5,357 nucleotides of DNA from an uncultured beta proteobacterium (GTDB lineage: Bacteria; Pseudomonadota; Gammaproteobacteria; Burkholderiales; Burkholderiaceae_C), in assembly GCA_903834645.1 (NCBI GenBank), contig CAILKA010000564.1, positions 1 through 5,357 on the forward strand, read 5' to 3'. The translations under genes were made by a program, and so were the position numbers. The notes under the pieces are model-generated. The model saw nothing but the letters and a program-made list of their open reading frames with translations. It searched no databases and had not been told where the DNA came from. This document shows, one piece after another, positions 1-5,357 of this stretch; position 1 is the stretch's first letter, and every line of letters starts with the position of its first letter.

Positions 1-659
1 TCCTTGGTCACGTGGCCCACGAGCACCATCGCGCAGCCGCGCGTCTTGGCCACGCGCGTGAGCTGCGCCGCGCACTCGCGCACCTGCGCCACCGAGCCTG
101 GGGCCGAGCTGAGCTGCTCGGAATAGATCGTCTGGATCGAGTCGATGACGCAAAAAGCCGGCGCCTCGGCCTCGATCGTGGCCACGATGCGCTCGAGCGA
201 GATCTCGGCGAGCACGCGCACCTGCCGGCCCGACAGGCCGAGACGGCGCGCGCGCAGCGCCACCTGGGCGCCGCTTTCCTCGCCGCTCACGTAGAGCACC
301 TTCGCCTGCGCCGACAAGGCGTCCAGCGCCTGCAGCAGCAGCGTGCTCTTGCCGATGCCGGGGTCGCCGCCGATCAGCACCACGCCGCCGGCCACGAGCC
401 CGCCGCCGAGCACGCGGTCGAGCTCCTCCTGGCCGGTGGGGCTGCGCTCGAAGTCGGCCGCCTCGATCTCGCTGAGGGTGGCCACCGGCTGGCTCCTGGC
501 CAGGGCCTGGAAGCGGTTCTTCACGCTGCCCGCAGCGGGCTCGGCGAGCGTTTCCTCCAGCGTGTTCCACGCCTCGCAGGCCGGGCACTTGCCCAGCCAC
601 TTCGGGCTCGTGGCGCCGCAGTCGCGGCAGCTGTAGAGGGTCTTCGCATCGCGCGCCAT
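1..659 (-). CDS. radA: DNA repair protein RadA (Sms), N-terminal half, cut by the left window edge
   Basis: RadA is a RecA-related cytoplasmic ATPase that helps process recombination intermediates and extends strand exchange. The 219 complete codons seen are about half of the usual roughly 455 residues; the C-terminal KNRFG motif and the Lon-like domain lie outside. An N-terminal zinc finger is visible (CRDC at residues 11-14, CPAC at 25-28) with the family sequence TSPKWLGKCP. The RecA-like domain follows: VLGGGL at 83-88, Walker A GGDPGIGKST at 97-106, YVSGEES at 123-129, the Walker B region VIDSIQT at 171-177, SSAPGSVAQVRE at 184-195 and VGHVTK at 214-219. I chose the ATG at 659 because family members normally begin MA(R/K)DK close to the first cysteine pair. 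An in-frame ATG three codons upstream (668) is also possible, and neither has a clear Shine-Dalgarno sequence. The gene is divergent from the M20 hydrolase. Identification is very secure. Confidence 0.97.
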   Translation of the reverse strand, partial: MARDAKTLYSCRDCGATSPKWLGKCPACEAWNTLEETLAEPAAGSVKNRFQALARSQPVATLSEIEAADFERSPTGQEELDRVLGGGLVAGGVVLIGGDPGIGKSTLLLQALDALSAQAKVLYVSGEESGAQVALRARRLGLSGRQVRVLAEISLERIVATIEAEAPAFCVIDSIQTIYSEQLSSAPGSVAQVRECAAQLTRVAKTRGCAMVLVGHVTK

Positions 660-742
660 GGGGGCCATTGTGGGGGGTGCCGCGGCGGGCGGGGCGCTGG
701 CGCGGGCTGCGGCCCCCGCACGAGGCAAAATCCAGCCTGAGC

Positions 743-759
743 GGGCCCGGGCCGGGCCC
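743..759. repeat. GC-only inverted repeat between divergent radA and M20 genes
   Basis: GGGCCCGG and CCGGGCCC flank a single G, giving a near-perfect 17-base palindrome; as RNA it could form a 7-bp stem with a three-base loop. It lies 53 bases before the M20 start and 83 bases before the radA start, in a spacer with no recognisable -35/-10 pair. It has no T-run on either side, so an intrinsic terminator is unlikely. It could be a regulator site, a 5' leader hairpin, or simply a consequence of very high GC content. No function can be assigned. Confidence 0.4.
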
Positions 760-795
760 CGCCACGCTGTTTCCTCCGCATCCGCTTGCCTGCCC

Positions 796-802
796 AGGAA
801 GG
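796..802 (+). promoter_or_regulatory. Ribosome binding site of the M20 hydrolase
   Basis: AGGAAGG lies 10 bases upstream of the ATG at 813. It decides the start: the frame is also open from a TTG at 786, but that codon lies upstream of this site, so translation from the ATG is favoured. Confidence 0.75.
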
Positions 803-812
803 TCTTCCACCG

Positions 813-2009
813 ATGAACGCCCCGCAAAGCCTGCTGCCCGCCCTCGACGAGATCCGCGCCCACGAGGCGGAGATGGTGGCCATTCGCCGCCGCATCCACG
901 AGAACCCCGAGCTCGCCTACGAGGAGAACGCCACCGCCGACCTTGTGGCCGAGTGCCTGCAGCGCTGGGGCTACGAGGTGCACCGTGGCCTGGGCGTGAC
1001 GGGCGTGGTGGGCACGCTCAAGGTTGGCACGAGCACGCGGCGCATCGGGCTGCGCGCCGACATGGACGCGCTGCCGATCAAGGAGACCAGTGGCAAGCCC
1101 TGGGCGAGCAAGGTGTTCGGCAAGATGCACGCCTGCGGGCACGATGGGCACACGGCGATGCTGCTGTCGGCGGCGCGTCACCTGGCCGCCACGCAGCGCT
1201 TCGACGGCATCCTGCACGTCGTCTTCCAGCCGGCCGAGGAGGGGCTGGGTGGTGCGCGCAAGATGCTCGAGGACGGTTTTCTCGACCTCTTCCCTTGCGA
1301 CGCCATGTACGGCATGCACAACATGCCTGGGCTGCCGGCGGGCAAGTTCGCTGCCGTGCCCGGCCCGGCGCTGGCGAGCGCGGACACCTGCATCATCAAG
1401 GTCAAGGGCAAGGGTGGCCACGGCGCCATTCCCCAGCACGCCACCGACCAGGTGGTGGCCGCCAGCGCGATGGTGATGGCGCTGCAGACCATCGTCAGCC
1501 GCAACGTGCCGCCGCTGGATGCCGGCATCGTGACGGTGGGCGCCTTCCTGGCCGGCGAGGCACCCAACGTGATTCCCGGTGAGGTGGAGCTGCGCCTGAC
1601 CGTGCGCGCCTTCCGCCCCGAGATCCGCGACCTGCTGCAGCAGCGCATCACCGAGATCGCGCATGCGCAGGCCGCCGTCTTCGGCGCCACGGCCGACGTG
1701 AACTACATCCGGCGCTATCCCGTGCTCGTCAACGATCCGGCGCACACCGAGCTGTGCCGCGAGGTGATCCGCGACTGGATCGGCCCGCAGGCTCTCGATC
1801 TCTCCCGCTCCCCCGAGACCGGCAGCGAGGACTTCGCCTTCTTCCTGGAGAAGGTGCCCGGCTGCTACGTCTTCATCGGCAACGGCGAAGGCAGCGAGGG
1901 CGGCTGCATGGTCCACAACTCCGGCTACGACTTCAACGATGCGTGCCTGTCGACCGGGGCGAGCTACTGGGTGAGGTTGGCGCAGACCTGCCTGAAAGTC
2001 GGCGGCTGA
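813..2009 (+). CDS. M20 family (HipO-like) aminoacylase / amidohydrolase
   Basis: This is a complete 398-residue metallopeptidase-fold hydrolase of subfamily M20D (hippurate hydrolase, N-acyl-amino-acid amidohydrolase), the usual length for the family. Such enzymes use a two-metal centre to split the amide bond of N-acyl amino acids in the cytoplasm; there is no signal peptide. Visible motifs are RRIHENPEL (26-34), the metal-binding RADMDALPI (81-89), MHACGHDGH (105-113, ligands Cys108 and His110), FQPAEEG (138-144, catalytic and metal glutamates 142 and 143), MHNMPG with His169, the dimerisation-domain motif GKGGHGAIPQ (199-208, His203), PNVIPGEVELRLTVR (251-265), and the late ligand His368 in MVHNSGYDFND. 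All expected metal ligands are present, so the enzyme should be active. The exact substrate (hippurate, another acyl-amino acid or a hormone conjugate) cannot be read from sequence. It stands alone, divergent from radA and convergent with the S8 peptidase gene. Confidence 0.95.
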   Translation: MNAPQSLLPALDEIRAHEAEMVAIRRRIHENPELAYEENATADLVAECLQRWGYEVHRGLGVTGVVGTLKVGTSTRRIGLRADMDALPIKETSGKPWASKVFGKMHACGHDGHTAMLLSAARHLAATQRFDGILHVVFQPAEEGLGGARKMLEDGFLDLFPCDAMYGMHNMPGLPAGKFAAVPGPALASADTCIIKVKGKGGHGAIPQHATDQVVAASAMVMALQTIVSRNVPPLDAGIVTVGAFLAGEAPNVIPGEVELRLTVRAFRPEIRDLLQQRITEIAHAQAAVFGATADVNYIRRYPVLVNDPAHTELCREVIRDWIGPQALDLSRSPETGSEDFAFFLEKVPGCYVFIGNGEGSEGGCMVHNSGYDFNDACLSTGASYWVRLAQTCLKVGG

Positions 2010-2044
2010 GCGGGATTTCCTTGGACAGGCCTGCCGTTTTCGGC

Positions 2045-2079
2045 GCACCGGGCCGACTCCTGCGAGCCCGTCCCGGTGC
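2045..2079. terminator. Possible hairpin between the convergent M20 and S8 genes
   Basis: GCACCGGG (2045-2052) and CCCGGTGC (2072-2079) form a perfect 8-bp inverted repeat around a 19-base loop, 36 bases after the M20 stop and 10 bases after the S8 peptidase stop. A small GCCG-TTTT-CGGC hairpin at 2033-2044 adjoins it. On the minus strand the large stem is followed by GCCGAAAA, and on the plus strand by more G/C, so no proper U-tract is present in either direction. Position suggests a bidirectional terminator, but the sequence support is weak. Confidence 0.35.
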
Positions 2080-2088
2080 CGGGGCGTG

Positions 2089-4638
2089 TCACTCTCCGCG
2101 CAGCGCTTCGCTCAGGGTGAGGCCTTCGCTGAGCGTGAGGCCCTCGCTCAGGGTCAGGCCCTCGCTGAGGGTGAGGCCCTCGCTCAAGGTCAGGCCTTCG
2201 CTAAGGGTGAGGCCCTCGCTCAAGGTCAGCCCTTCGCTGAGGGTCAGGCCGCTGCCCGTCAGGAGCGAGCCCGCGCCCGTTGCGATCAGGTTGCGCAGGC
2301 TGAGCACCTGGAAGAACGGGCCGGTGCCGGTGCCGGGGCCGCTGTACGTGCCCACCAGCCCGGTGGCGCGCCGTACCCCGGCCGTCAGCAGCCCGCTGGA
2401 GCGCATCAGGCCGGTCGTGACCCTGAAGCCCGGGGCGCTACCGCCGCTTGCCCCGCCCGTGCTCGGCTGCCCGCCGAGTTCACCGAGCCCGCCTGTCCCC
2501 ACCGGCATCATGGCGCCGCCCGTGCTGGTCCCGGAGGACGACTTGAAGCTCACCCGGGTGCGCAGCGTGAAGTGCGGACCCCAGGACACGCTCGGGTCCC
2601 AGATGGGCTGCATCGTGGTGAGCAGGGTGCTGCCCGCGAAGATGCGGTTGCCACCCGCATACACCATCTGGCTCCAGTTCAGCGTCTCGTAGGTCGATGT
2701 CTGCGGCGCAGGCAGCGTGCGGCCCGGCTTGAGGAGAGGCGTGCCGGCTGCGAGGGTGGGCGAGCCGAAGGCTGGTGCGATGTCCGTCCTCAGCGTCTCG
2801 GCCACGCTCACGGCTCCCACCAGGTTCACCATGCCCAGGCCCTGCTGCAGCAGGTTGCCCGCGGCCAGCGGCGCGGCCGTGTACTGCAGCATGGCCTTCA
2901 CCAGCGGCGGCGTCAGGCCCGGGTTGGCCTGCAGCAGCACGGCAGCTGAGCCCGCGATGACCGGGGCGGCCATCGACGTGCCGCTCAGCTCGGCGAGCTT
3001 GAAGCCGGCAGGCAGGCGCTTGTAGACGTCCGGCTCCAGGGAGGGCACACCCTTGACCATGTTCGTGACAGTCCCGGCCATGTCGGTGGCCAGCGCCGCC
3101 AGCAGCCGGTTGCCGGGGGCCACGATGTCGGGCTTGAGCAGGTGGTCTCGCAGGGTCATCGACGGCGAGGCCTTCCACGCACCACGCGTGGGGCCGCGCG
3201 AGCTGAAGTTGGCGACCGTGTCGTCCAACCTCGACGGGGTGTAGCGGTAGTTGACGGCGCCCACGGTGATCACGGAAGGCTCGTGGCCGGGCGAGCCGAT
3301 GCGGCCGTAGGCCTCGCGTGTCACGCCGGCGCTGTCCCTGATCTGTCCGTAGTTGCCCGCCGCGGCAACCACGACGATGCCCGCAGCGGACGCCGCGCGT
3401 GCGGCACGGCTGAGCGGATCGGTGAGGTAGCTCTCGGTGGAGTTGGCAGCCAGGCTGAGATTCAGCACCCGGATGTTGAAGCCCGTGGCGGCGCTCTCGC
3501 GGGCGCGGCGGATGACGCACTCGATGCCGGCGATCACGTCGCTCGTCTGGCCTGCGCCGTTGTTGTCGAGCACCCGCACGTCGAAGATGTGTGCCCCGGG
3601 GGCGATGCCGCTGGCATCGACGGAGCCGGTGCCCCGCGCGTCCCCGGCGGCAATCGCCGCCACGTGTGTGCCGTGCCCGTGTCCGTCGGCGAAGCCGGCA
3701 GTGCGCTGCTTGGCGACGGGTACCGCGTTGCCGCACGCGTCCCGCCGCTGGCCTGGCAGCGCCGACACGGGCGCTGCCAGGAATCGGTTCCACATGACCG
3801 ATGCTGGGGTGGCGGTCCAGTTGCTGCCCGTGGGTGCCGAGGCGACATCGTCGCGCACGAAGTCGGCCACGTTGCGCACGCGCGAGGGGCCCGCGCCGGC
3901 CGTCAGGAAGTGGCGGTGCGTAGCCATCACACCAGAGTCGAGGATGGCAATGCCCACGCCCGTGCCGTCGTAGCGCCCGTTGCGCGTGGCCACCGGCAGG
4001 CTTGCGGTGGGCACGCCGACGAGCTGCTGGAGCACGCTCTGCGAGCGCGTCGTCAGCCGATTGGCGGAGATGCTCACCACGTCGTGCCGCGAGGCCAGGC
4101 TCAACACAAGGCGGCCGGGCAGGACGATGGCCAGCTGGTCCGTGGTGCTGAACTCGCGAACCACGGTGCCGCCCATCGCCGTGATGGCCGTGCGCAGCCC
4201 GGCCATCGAGCCGCTGGCGTCGGGCTGCCCGTTGACGATCAGCTGCACCTGCAGCGTCGCTCCGCTGTAGCGGGCCCAGTAGGCAACAGGGGAAGTGGCG
4301 GTGACGGGGGTGACGCCATTGATCACGTCCAGCACGTCCTGGGAGACGGCCAGATCGCCGCGCCCGCCCGGCAGGGGTGTGCCCTCGTCGAGGACGACGC
4401 TGATGGAACCGCCAGTCGCGCCCGCCGGGCCCGGCAGGCTGTTGCTGATGGTGCCGCCGGTCGCGCCAGGCAGGCCCGGCAGGCTGTTGCTGACGGCAAC
4501 TCCAGTCGGGCCGGGCAGGCCCGGTACGCCGCTGCCTCCCGCTGCCTGGACACCCGCACCGGCACTGGCCACTGCGAGCCCGATCAGCCAGCAAAGCTGA
4601 CGGATGCGACCTGGATGGTTCGAACACGGATTCTTCAT
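2089..4638 (-). CDS. Secreted S8 (subtilisin-like) serine peptidase with terminal repeat regions
   Basis: This is a complete 849-residue exported endopeptidase. The start at 4638 is preferred because AGGGAG lies 6 bases upstream and the product opens with a signal peptide (basic GRIR, hydrophobic core about 15-30, likely cleavage after VQA at 32); the frame also runs back to 4758 but that would bury the signal. In order: three collagen-like 15-residue units (36-80), an I9-like propeptide (about 125-195, ending SRHDVVSISANR), the S8 catalytic domain (about 215-615), a Gly/Ser/Thr-rich tail, then eight GLTLSE units (797-844) and ALRGE. The triad is intact: Asp234 in AILDSGV, His325 in GHGHGTHVA, Ser555 in SGTSMAAP; oxyanion Asn429 is in AAAGNYG, with NFSSRGPT (477-484) and PDIVAPG (503-509). 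Asp to His spans 91 residues, longer than in subtilisin, so there is an insertion near 260-312, including Cys302, which might pair with Cys374. The substrate is unknown. Confidence 0.95.
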   Translation of the reverse strand: MKNPCSNHPGRIRQLCWLIGLAVASAGAGVQAAGGSGVPGLPGPTGVAVSNSLPGLPGATGGTISNSLPGPAGATGGSISVVLDEGTPLPGGRGDLAVSQDVLDVINGVTPVTATSPVAYWARYSGATLQVQLIVNGQPDASGSMAGLRTAITAMGGTVVREFSTTDQLAIVLPGRLVLSLASRHDVVSISANRLTTRSQSVLQQLVGVPTASLPVATRNGRYDGTGVGIAILDSGVMATHRHFLTAGAGPSRVRNVADFVRDDVASAPTGSNWTATPASVMWNRFLAAPVSALPGQRRDACGNAVPVAKQRTAGFADGHGHGTHVAAIAAGDARGTGSVDASGIAPGAHIFDVRVLDNNGAGQTSDVIAGIECVIRRARESAATGFNIRVLNLSLAANSTESYLTDPLSRAARAASAAGIVVVAAAGNYGQIRDSAGVTREAYGRIGSPGHEPSVITVGAVNYRYTPSRLDDTVANFSSRGPTRGAWKASPSMTLRDHLLKPDIVAPGNRLLAALATDMAGTVTNMVKGVPSLEPDVYKRLPAGFKLAELSGTSMAAPVIAGSAAVLLQANPGLTPPLVKAMLQYTAAPLAAGNLLQQGLGMVNLVGAVSVAETLRTDIAPAFGSPTLAAGTPLLKPGRTLPAPQTSTYETLNWSQMVYAGGNRIFAGSTLLTTMQPIWDPSVSWGPHFTLRTRVSFKSSSGTSTGGAMMPVGTGGLGELGGQPSTGGASGGSAPGFRVTTGLMRSSGLLTAGVRRATGLVGTYSGPGTGTGPFFQVLSLRNLIATGAGSLLTGSGLTLSEGLTLSEGLTLSEGLTLSEGLTLSEGLTLSEGLTLSEGLTLSEALRGE
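2107..2250 (-). repeat. Eight tandem 18-bp units encoding (GLTLSE)8
   Basis: Exactly eight in-frame 18-base units encode residues 797-844 of the S8 peptidase as perfect GLTLSE repeats, five residues before the stop. By eye all eight DNA units are different (codons vary for Gly, both Leu, Thr and Glu), but every change is synonymous. In coding order the fourth codon alternates strictly between ending in a pyrimidine and ending in G, which suggests expansion in 36-bp pairs. The two leucines flanking Thr in each unit would suit a short beta strand, with S-E-G as a turn, so a six-residue-per-turn solenoid-like stalk is conceivable; that is inference. Confidence 0.96.
4399..4533 (-). repeat. Three tandem 45-bp units encoding 15-residue collagen-like repeats
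   Basis: Residues 36-80 of the S8 peptidase form three consecutive 15-residue units, of which the second is NSLPGLPGATGGTIS and the third NSLPGPAGATGGSIS; the first is more diverged. By eye the second and third units match at about 39 of 45 bases. Each contains short G-X-Y runs (such as G-L-P-G-A-T-G), interrupted by an I/V-S-N-S segment, so a long continuous triple helix is unlikely. They sit directly after the predicted signal-peptide cleavage site and before the propeptide, so they could be lost if the zymogen is processed. Confidence 0.88.
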
Positions 4639-4644
4639 TTTGGG

Positions 4645-4650
4645 CTCCCT
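4645..4650 (-). promoter_or_regulatory. Ribosome binding site of the S8 peptidase
   Basis: On the minus strand AGGGAG is followed by a 6-base spacer and the ATG at 4638. This supports the start that places the signal peptide at the N-terminus, against the longer open frame from 4758. Confidence 0.75.
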
Positions 4651-4947
4651 GGAAAGCGCACGGCATCGGGTGGCGTGGCCCAGCACGAACGCTGTGCGGC
4701 GCAATCCTCGATTCAGGGGATCGATTGAACCGGACTTGAGGCCTGCAGGCCCGTGCATCCTTCACGGAAGTGCGGTGTGTGCGCTGCCGTGCGACCTGCA
4801 CTTGAGGTGATGACACGCTGGCGCGCCTCCAGGAGGGCTCAAGGCGTGAACTCCTGCCTGTCAGGCTGGCTCAGGTCGCCGTGCCCGGTTGCTCCGTATG
4901 CCTGGGCGACGTCCTGGACCGAGAGGGCGGCATGGACCCCACTCGCA

Positions 4948-4961
4948 CCACCGGGCGGTGG
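4948..4961 (-). terminator. Short hairpin directly after the TraB/GumN-like stop codon
   Basis: CCACC and GGTGG flank GGGC (plus-strand reading), starting one base beyond the stop at 4963-4965. The five-base stem with a four-base loop is GC-rich and well placed for transcription ending, but no U-tract follows it on the minus strand. Weak candidate only. Confidence 0.25.
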
Positions 4962-4962
4962 G

Positions 4963-5355
4963 CTACTGCACGACCTCAACCCGGAAGCCGCGCCGCTTCA
5001 GCAGCGTGAGCAGACCGTCGAAGTGCTCGAAATCGAGCAGGTGGCTGGCCCCGAGGACGTACATCAATCCAGTCCGTCGCGCCTGGGCGTGTTCATCCAT
5101 GCGTTGAGCCCAACGCACGTTGCGCAGCTCGAAGCGAAGCTTGTCGAGTGCGGGGCCGCGGCTCAATCCGGGAAGGTTGGCGTGGATCCAATCCGAACCG
5201 ACTCTGGACCCTGGCCCAGGTCGAGAGGCTCTCGGAAGGGTACGTCCCCTGCTCGAAGTGCCAAGCTGCTCTTGCAGCGCCGCGAAGGCTGCGCCGACTT
5301 GCTGCAGCCTGGAGCCAGGCTTGAGGTTGCGTGTCCTGTACGCCGCCGTGTCGAA
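4963..5355 (-). CDS. Probable TraB/GumN family protein, C-terminal part, cut by the right window edge
   Basis: The frame is open from the right window edge to a TAG at 4963-4965, giving 130 residues; a TTG at 5166 inside it is not a natural start because the frame continues upstream. The last 60 residues carry the C-terminal signature of the TraB/PrgY/GumN (Tiki-like) superfamily: FELRNVRWAQRM followed by LMYVLGASHLL, with a GX2H motif (GASH), and GLLTLLKRRGFRVEVV at the very end. Related Tiki proteins are metalloproteases that use GX2H histidines; most bacterial members have no proven activity. The upstream half of the visible frame is Arg/Pro-rich and atypical, and between 5263 and 5192 another frame looks more coding (see the separate entry), so the gene may contain compensating indels. 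Coding status of the last 60 residues is quite secure, family assignment moderate, integrity doubtful. Confidence 0.62.
   Translation of the reverse strand, partial: FDTAAYRTRNLKPGSRLQQVGAAFAALQEQLGTSSRGRTLPRASRPGPGSRVGSDWIHANLPGLSRGPALDKLRFELRNVRWAQRMDEHAQARRTGLMYVLGASHLLDFEHFDGLLTLLKRRGFRVEVVQ
5192..5263 (-). other. Block with coding signature in a different frame inside the TraB/GumN-like gene
   Basis: In the frame of the main product this stretch reads Arg/Pro/Ser-rich, and G or C ends only about half of the codons. In the neighbouring minus-strand frame the same 24 codons end in G or C in 21 cases and read WHFEQGTYPSESLSTWARV, a more protein-like sequence. The flanks return to the main frame with normal third-position GC. 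This pattern fits a one-base loss near 5265 and a one-base gain near 5192, from mutation or from sequencing error. Confidence 0.42.
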
Positions 5356-5357
5356 GA

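Larger units (their letters stand above)
4639..4962. other. Intergenic gap of 324 bases without a credible gene
   Basis: Upstream region of the S8 peptidase gene, downstream of the TraB/GumN-like gene. It should hold the S8 promoter, but I see no convincing -35/-10 pair on the minus strand. Small features are a GCCTGCAGGC palindrome at 4741-4750 and two AATCGA copies on the minus strand around 4707-4727. Short open frames cross it on both strands but have no family-like composition. No RNA gene was recognised. Confidence 0.5.

Noticed and set aside
12..740. A 242-codon plus-strand open frame at the left edge
   Set aside because: It is antisense to radA, whose zinc finger and Walker motifs make the minus-strand reading certain; the plus-strand product is His/Arg/Ala-rich with no motif.
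2107..2250. CRISPR array or regulatory iterons
   Set aside because: The units are contiguous 18-bp repeats without spacers, in frame within a gene and preserved at protein level, so a coding repeat explains them fully.
2086..2949. Plus-strand frame with a striking EALAQGQALAEG-type repeat
   Set aside because: The repeat is only the antisense reading of the GLTLSE array. The opposite frame carries the real protein, where unit differences are all synonymous; in this frame they change amino acids.
3142..4728. A 528-codon plus-strand open frame antisense to the S8 gene
   Set aside because: It mirrors the codon bias of the S8 gene and has shadow-like composition (Ala/Arg/Gly/His-rich) with no recognisable domain.
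4639..4758. A 40-residue N-terminal extension of the S8 peptidase from an ATG at 4758
   Set aside because: The extension would put a charged, non-signal segment before the signal peptide, while the ATG at 4638 has its own well-spaced ribosome binding site.
2480..4816. A 778-codon minus-strand open frame starting at a GTG preceded by GGAGG, overlapping most of the S8 gene
   Set aside because: Its product is Arg/Gly/Ala/Pro-rich with no family motif, and it overlaps a frame with a signal peptide and an intact S8 catalytic triad. Long shadow frames are expected in DNA this rich in GC.
4889..5107. A 72-codon plus-strand open frame near the right end
   Set aside because: It overlaps the TraB/GumN-like C-terminal signature on the opposite strand, and its product has no family-like features.

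Overview
This is a high-GC chromosomal segment, most likely from a betaproteobacterium of the order Burkholderiales. That placement is an inference from the base composition, the strong preference for G or C at third codon positions, and the character of the RadA and M20 proteins. No rRNA, tRNA, CRISPR array, insertion sequence or phage gene was seen.

Layout from left to right: (1) positions 1-659, minus strand, the N-terminal half of the DNA-repair ATPase RadA, cut by the window edge; (2) a short divergent intergenic region holding a GC-only inverted repeat and the ribosome binding site of the next gene; (3) 813-2009, plus strand, a complete M20 (HipO-like) aminoacylase/amidohydrolase; (4) a convergent spacer with a possible terminator hairpin; (5) 2089-4638, minus strand, a complete secreted S8 (subtilisin-like) serine peptidase with a signal peptide, an apparent inhibitor-type propeptide and the full catalytic triad; (6) a 324-base gap without a credible gene; (7) 4963 to the right edge, minus strand, the C-terminal part of a probable TraB/GumN family protein whose reading frame looks locally disturbed.

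The genes do not form an obvious common pathway. RadA is housekeeping recombination machinery, the M20 enzyme is a cytoplasmic hydrolase that removes N-acyl groups, and the S8 enzyme is an exported protease. Gene order (divergent, convergent, then two widely spaced minus-strand genes) suggests each is transcribed on its own.

The most interesting object is the S8 peptidase. Its mature chain starts with three 15-residue collagen-like units and ends with eight perfect copies of the hexapeptide GLTLSE. All eight DNA units differ from one another, yet every difference is synonymous, which argues that the repeated peptide itself is under selection. A second point worth checking is a 72-base block in the last gene where the coding signature moves to another frame.
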